Positions 15,748 through 17,953 of a DNA stretch of 17,953 bases are shown here, one piece after another; the first letter of the stretch is position 1, and each line of letters starts with the position of its first letter. Location of the stretch: assembly GCA_964226685.1 (NCBI GenBank), contig CAXQRU010000075.1:1-17953 (forward strand). The letters run 5' to 3'. The notes beneath the pieces are model-generated. The model was not told the DNA's origin, did not search any database, and was given only the letters and a program-made list of their open reading frames with translations. The stretch is from CAXQRU01 sp964226685. Lineage in GTDB: Bacteria > Pseudomonadota > Gammaproteobacteria > Pseudomonadales > Cellvibrionaceae. Position numbers and translations under genes: made by a program.

Positions 15748-16779
15748 ATGCCCATAGTGAACTATCAACAGTATTGTCAAATGCTCGACAATGCCAAACA
15801 AAATAAATTTGCCTACCCGGCTATTAACATATCATCCAGCGAAACCATCAATGCTGCCCTACTTGGCTTTAAAGAAGCCAACTCCGATGGCATTATCCAA
15901 GTCTCGGTAGGCGGCGGTAAATTTGGCGCAGGCCAAGGCCTTGGTGATACCGTAAAAGGATCTATTGCCTTAGCGGTCTACACCCACATTCTAGCTGACG
16001 CCTACGATGTGAACATCGCTCTGCACACTGACCACTGCCACCCCGAATTTGTCGACAGCTTTTTATTGCCATTAATTGAAGAAACCAAACGCCGCCGAGC
16101 GAAAGGCGAAAGCAACCTCTTCAACTCGCATATGTATGACGGCTCAGCTCTACCCATGGATGAAAACATCAGTGAGTCTAAGCGATTGATGGCTGAGTGT
16201 ATTGCCAATGACATTATTCTTGAAATTGAAACCGGCATTGTTGGCGGCGAAGAAGATGGCCACGACACCTCGGGCGTCGATAAAGACAAACTTTACACCA
16301 CACCAGAAGATATGGTCTTGGCCGCGCGCGAACTAGGCTCCATGGGCCGCTTTATGTTAGCCGCCACCTTTGGCAATGTTCACGGTGTTTACAAGCCTGG
16401 CAACGTCAAGCTTACCCCATCGATTCTTCGCGATGGCCAAGCAGCGGTGGTAGAAGCGCTGGGGCAAGACGCCCACCTCGACTTAGTCTTCCACGGCGGC
16501 TCCGGTTCAGAGCTGCACGAAATTCATGAGACGCTAGAATACGGCGTAGTCAAAATGAATATCGACACCGATACCCAATACGCCTTCTCGCGCCCAGTGG
16601 TTGACCACGTCTTTAAAAATTACGATGGCATGCTAAAAATCGAAGGCGAAGTCGGCAATAAAAAACTCTACGACCCAAGAGCCTGGGGCAAAAAAGCCGA
16701 GCGCAATATGGCGGACCGTATTATTAAAGCCTGTGAAGATCTACGCTCGACGAATACTTCATTAGGACGCAATATTTAA
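15748..16779 (+). CDS. fba: class II fructose-1,6-bisphosphate aldolase, short form
   Basis: This zinc-dependent aldolase converts fructose 1,6-bisphosphate to dihydroxyacetone phosphate and glyceraldehyde 3-phosphate, and also handles sedoheptulose bisphosphate in some bacteria. It has 343 residues. Catalytic Asp95 and zinc ligand His96 lie in HTDH (93-96), a further zinc ligand His212 lies in GNVHGVYKPG (209-218), and His249 lies in FHGGSGS. GGEEDG (166-171) marks the class II-A form. The start MPIVNYQQYCQMLDNAKQNKF and the overall length are closer to the actinobacterial (Mycobacterium-type) enzyme, 344 residues, than to the 359-residue E. coli FbaA. TAGGAG precedes the ATG, 23 bp after pgk. 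It is last in the operon. No obvious rho-independent terminator was found after it. Confidence 0.95.
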   Translation: MPIVNYQQYCQMLDNAKQNKFAYPAINISSSETINAALLGFKEANSDGIIQVSVGGGKFGAGQGLGDTVKGSIALAVYTHILADAYDVNIALHTDHCHPEFVDSFLLPLIEETKRRRAKGESNLFNSHMYDGSALPMDENISESKRLMAECIANDIILEIETGIVGGEEDGHDTSGVDKDKLYTTPEDMVLAARELGSMGRFMLAATFGNVHGVYKPGNVKLTPSILRDGQAAVVEALGQDAHLDLVFHGGSGSELHEIHETLEYGVVKMNIDTDTQYAFSRPVVDHVFKNYDGMLKIEGEVGNKKLYDPRAWGKKAERNMADRIIKACEDLRSTNTSLGRNI

Positions 16780-16883
16780 GATCACTAGGCCAGGGATGGC
16801 TTACTACTGCAAGCGCTGATTTTATTCTTGTTAAGTTTTCGCAGGCATACAGGCACGCACCTCATTACTCCAACATTACTCAA
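16780..16883. other. intergenic region between converging fba and the 177-residue ORF
   Basis: This is about 100 bp between converging genes. I see no convincing stem with a T-run in either direction. A bidirectional terminator is expected here but not visible by eye. Confidence 0.3.
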
Positions 16884-17417
16884 TTATCGCAATGGAATCT
16901 TTACACTCCTAGCAATGCGCCTTGCCTCATTGTCGATATCGCTTTCAGGCCCAAAGAATATAGTATGCAAAATCATTCCATTTTGATGCTTTATAAAGAG
17001 ATCTTCAGAAGAGTACGTCATATATACATCTCTAACGGGATAAACATTTTCATTAACATAAATTGAACGCTTATCAAAAACTATAGCAAATCTTTCCAGG
17101 GTGAATAAATCTTTAGTATTGGAACAAATGACCATCAGACAATACAATAAATCCACAAACAAACAAACAAAGACAATAAAATAAAACATATCGTACAGCG
17201 ACTGACCAATAGGCACATTTTTTTTCATACTGGGCAAATCCAACACGCCCGCAATCCATATGGCAATAAAAATTAGCAAAACCAAAAACGATAAACTAAA
17301 AATCAGCTGAGAATAAATACTAGGATGAATGTTGACTAATGCTTGCTTTTTGGCAATGACAACGCATCGTCTCTGTAACTCGCTCCTCCACTGCTGCATT
17401 ATGATAAGGTAGAACAT
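16884..17417 (-). CDS. small membrane protein with two transmembrane helices and a PH-like C-terminal domain, unknown
   Basis: This encodes 177 residues from ATG 17417, or 171 from the ATG at 17399. Hydrophobic segments lie at about 37-60 and 75-98, separated by a short loop. A C-terminal soluble domain (about 103-177) follows with alternating beta strands (FAIVFDKRSIYVN, VYPVRDVYMTY, DLFIKHQN, MILHTIFF) and a final helix with basic residues. This architecture resembles bacterial PH-like (YdbS/YdbT or YcxB-type) membrane proteins, but I cannot assign a family. The frame is closed by a TAA inside the 21-bp repeat, directly before the start. AGAGG from the repeat is about 12 nt upstream, rather far for a ribosome site, so the start may be secondary. 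Codon and base use is AT-rich compared with the tkt operon, suggesting an accessory region. Confidence 0.6.
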   Translation of the reverse strand: MFYLIIMQQWRSELQRRCVVIAKKQALVNIHPSIYSQLIFSLSFLVLLIFIAIWIAGVLDLPSMKKNVPIGQSLYDMFYFIVFVCLFVDLLYCLMVICSNTKDLFTLERFAIVFDKRSIYVNENVYPVRDVYMTYSSEDLFIKHQNGMILHTIFFGPESDIDNEARRIARSVKIPLR

Positions 17418-17421
17418 TATT

Positions 17422-17442
17422 TAAGGAACCTCTGGTTAAGTC
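17422..17442. repeat. 21-bp direct repeat, copy 1 (IS-end-like)
   Basis: TAAGGAACCTCTG-g-TT-a-AGTC is repeated at 17855-17875 with 19 of 21 bases identical and in the same orientation. The form (a GGAACC start and an AGTC end, next to TTAA) resembles the terminal inverted repeat of an IS5-type insertion sequence or a derived MITE. The following 80 bp (with CGCCT and AGGCG arms) could be the decayed end of such an element. There is no transposase in the window. Confidence 0.5.
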
Positions 17443-17529
17443 TAGCGCCTCTGGCCTAGCAGGCTTGTTCGAGATCTAGGCGTTTCTTTGTGGTAAAGTC
17501 TAAACCTTTTTCGACCTTCGAGAGCGCAA
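17443..17529. other. intergenic stretch right of repeat copy 1, possible mobile-element remnant
   Basis: This region contains CGCCT and AGGCG arms (about 17446-17484) and a nested GCCT-AGC-AGGC hairpin. It has no plausible coding frame. It may be the subterminal part of an IS or MITE whose end is repeat copy 1, or a noncoding spacer. This is inferred by eye only. Confidence 0.25.
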
Positions 17530-17829
17530 TTATCCAACTAAATTAACCTGCTCAAACAGCACCCCTTTATTAGACAAACACTCTCGCAGATAGTTTTCCC
17601 ACTGACACACATCATCTCGATCAATCAAATAAACAAGGGGCTCACCCATTTTATTATCGATAAAGAGACAGGGGATATGCGTATCTAAAATCACTTTACT
17701 GATATCCTTCAATTTCAACCTTGCCTTTTCATCTTCTGGATAATGAATCGCAAGTGTTGACTCTGTTATTACCATCTTTGGGCGTTTAAATGGAACCACC
17801 TCAACCAAAAGGGTGATGAGCGCCCCCAC
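17530..17829 (-). CDS. probable 5'-truncated small membrane protein with PH-like domain
   Basis: This is a 99-residue frame from a GTG at 17829. The same frame stays open upstream through repeat copy 2 to a TAA at 17886-17884, adding residues reading VPYEYYTSSVIV but no ATG. It has one hydrophobic segment (extended SSVIVGALITLLVEVVPF), then a beta-rich domain (KMVITESTLAIHY, LKLKDISKVIL, PCLFIDNK, EPLVYLIDRDD) and a terminal helix WENYLRECLSN. The layout matches the second half of the neighbouring 177-residue protein (last helix plus PH-like domain). The likeliest reading is a relative that lost its N-terminus when the element ending in repeat copy 2 inserted. It could instead be a short gene starting at GTG. 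No function is assigned. Confidence 0.45.
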   Translation of the reverse strand: MGALITLLVEVVPFKRPKMVITESTLAIHYPEDEKARLKLKDISKVILDTHIPCLFIDNKMGEPLVYLIDRDDVCQWENYLRECLSNKGVLFEQVNLVG

Positions 17830-17854
17830 AATGACTGAGGAAGTATAATATTCA

Positions 17855-17875
17855 TAAGGAACCTCTGATTTAGTC
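17855..17875. repeat. 21-bp direct repeat, copy 2 (IS-end-like)
   Basis: TAAGGAACCTCTG-a-TT-t-AGTC has 19 of 21 bases in common with copy 1 at 17422-17442, about 430 bp away, in the same orientation and again just upstream of a minus-strand ORF. If this is an IS terminus the element would run to the right, out of the window. The 78 bp beyond it are AT-rich and noncoding as far as can be seen. Confidence 0.5.
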
Positions 17876-17953
17876 AGAAAAAATTAATTTCAAAAATTTT
17901 GCTTCAAGTAATTACCGAAAAACGAGCAAATAATGGCTGTTACGCCTTTGTTT

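Noticed and set aside
11528..16779. Calvin cycle (cbb) operon
   Set aside because: tkt, gap-like, pgk and fba genes also occur in cbb clusters, but the dehydrogenase is Epd type and there is no RuBisCO, phosphoribulokinase or CbbR in the window.
17443..17529. Integron attC site between the two small membrane protein genes
   Set aside because: The hairpin arms lack the R/L-box core spacing, and no integrase or further cassettes are visible; an IS-end remnant explains the repeat better.

Overview
The window reads like a chromosomal segment of a marine-type gammaproteobacterium. The supporting signs are an Aer-like redox chemoreceptor, a PqiABC/MCE envelope transport operon, an Epd-type erythrose-4-phosphate dehydrogenase between transketolase and phosphoglycerate kinase, and a PstS gene behind a textbook PhoB box. 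No rRNA, tRNA, CRISPR array or intact transposase gene was seen. The species cannot be named from this sequence alone.

Layout. (1) Positions 1-1160, minus strand: pstS, the periplasmic phosphate-binding protein of the Pst ABC transporter, with its own Pho box and -10 element. (2) 1161-4829, minus strand: a tight three-gene operon of poorly characterised proteins. It encodes a helical protein with faint TelA-like features, a single-pass membrane protein of DUF6384 type, and a long coiled-coil protein with a glycine-rich tail. This is the least understood system in the window. (3) 4822-6369, minus strand: an Aer-like PAS chemoreceptor whose rho-independent terminator overlaps its stop codon. 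(4) 6561-10040, plus strand: pqiABC (inner-membrane PqiA, three-domain MCE protein PqiB, lipoprotein PqiC), with the three genes overlapping end to end. (5) 10121-11363, plus strand: a Gdx/SugE-type SMR exporter, a previously uncalled 37-codon small ORF with a good ribosome binding site, and a metallophosphoesterase. (6) 11528-16779, plus strand: a compact carbon-metabolism operon, tkt-epd-pgk-fba. (7) 16780-17953: an AT-rich accessory-looking tail with two minus-strand ORFs for small membrane proteins of similar architecture, each next to a copy of a 21-bp repeat that resembles an insertion-sequence end.

How the genes work together. The tkt-epd-pgk-fba operon links the non-oxidative pentose phosphate pathway, erythrose-4-phosphate oxidation towards pyridoxal phosphate, and lower glycolysis/gluconeogenesis. 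PqiABC probably forms an envelope-spanning lipid conduit. PstS serves phosphate-starvation uptake, although the remaining pst genes are not in view. The three-gene coiled-coil operon looks like a membrane-associated assembly whose role is open. Several start codons differ from the longest-ORF choice: 4720 (GTG), 6369, 10614 and 13527 are preferred on ribosome binding sites, neighbouring genes or family length. pstS itself starts with GTG.
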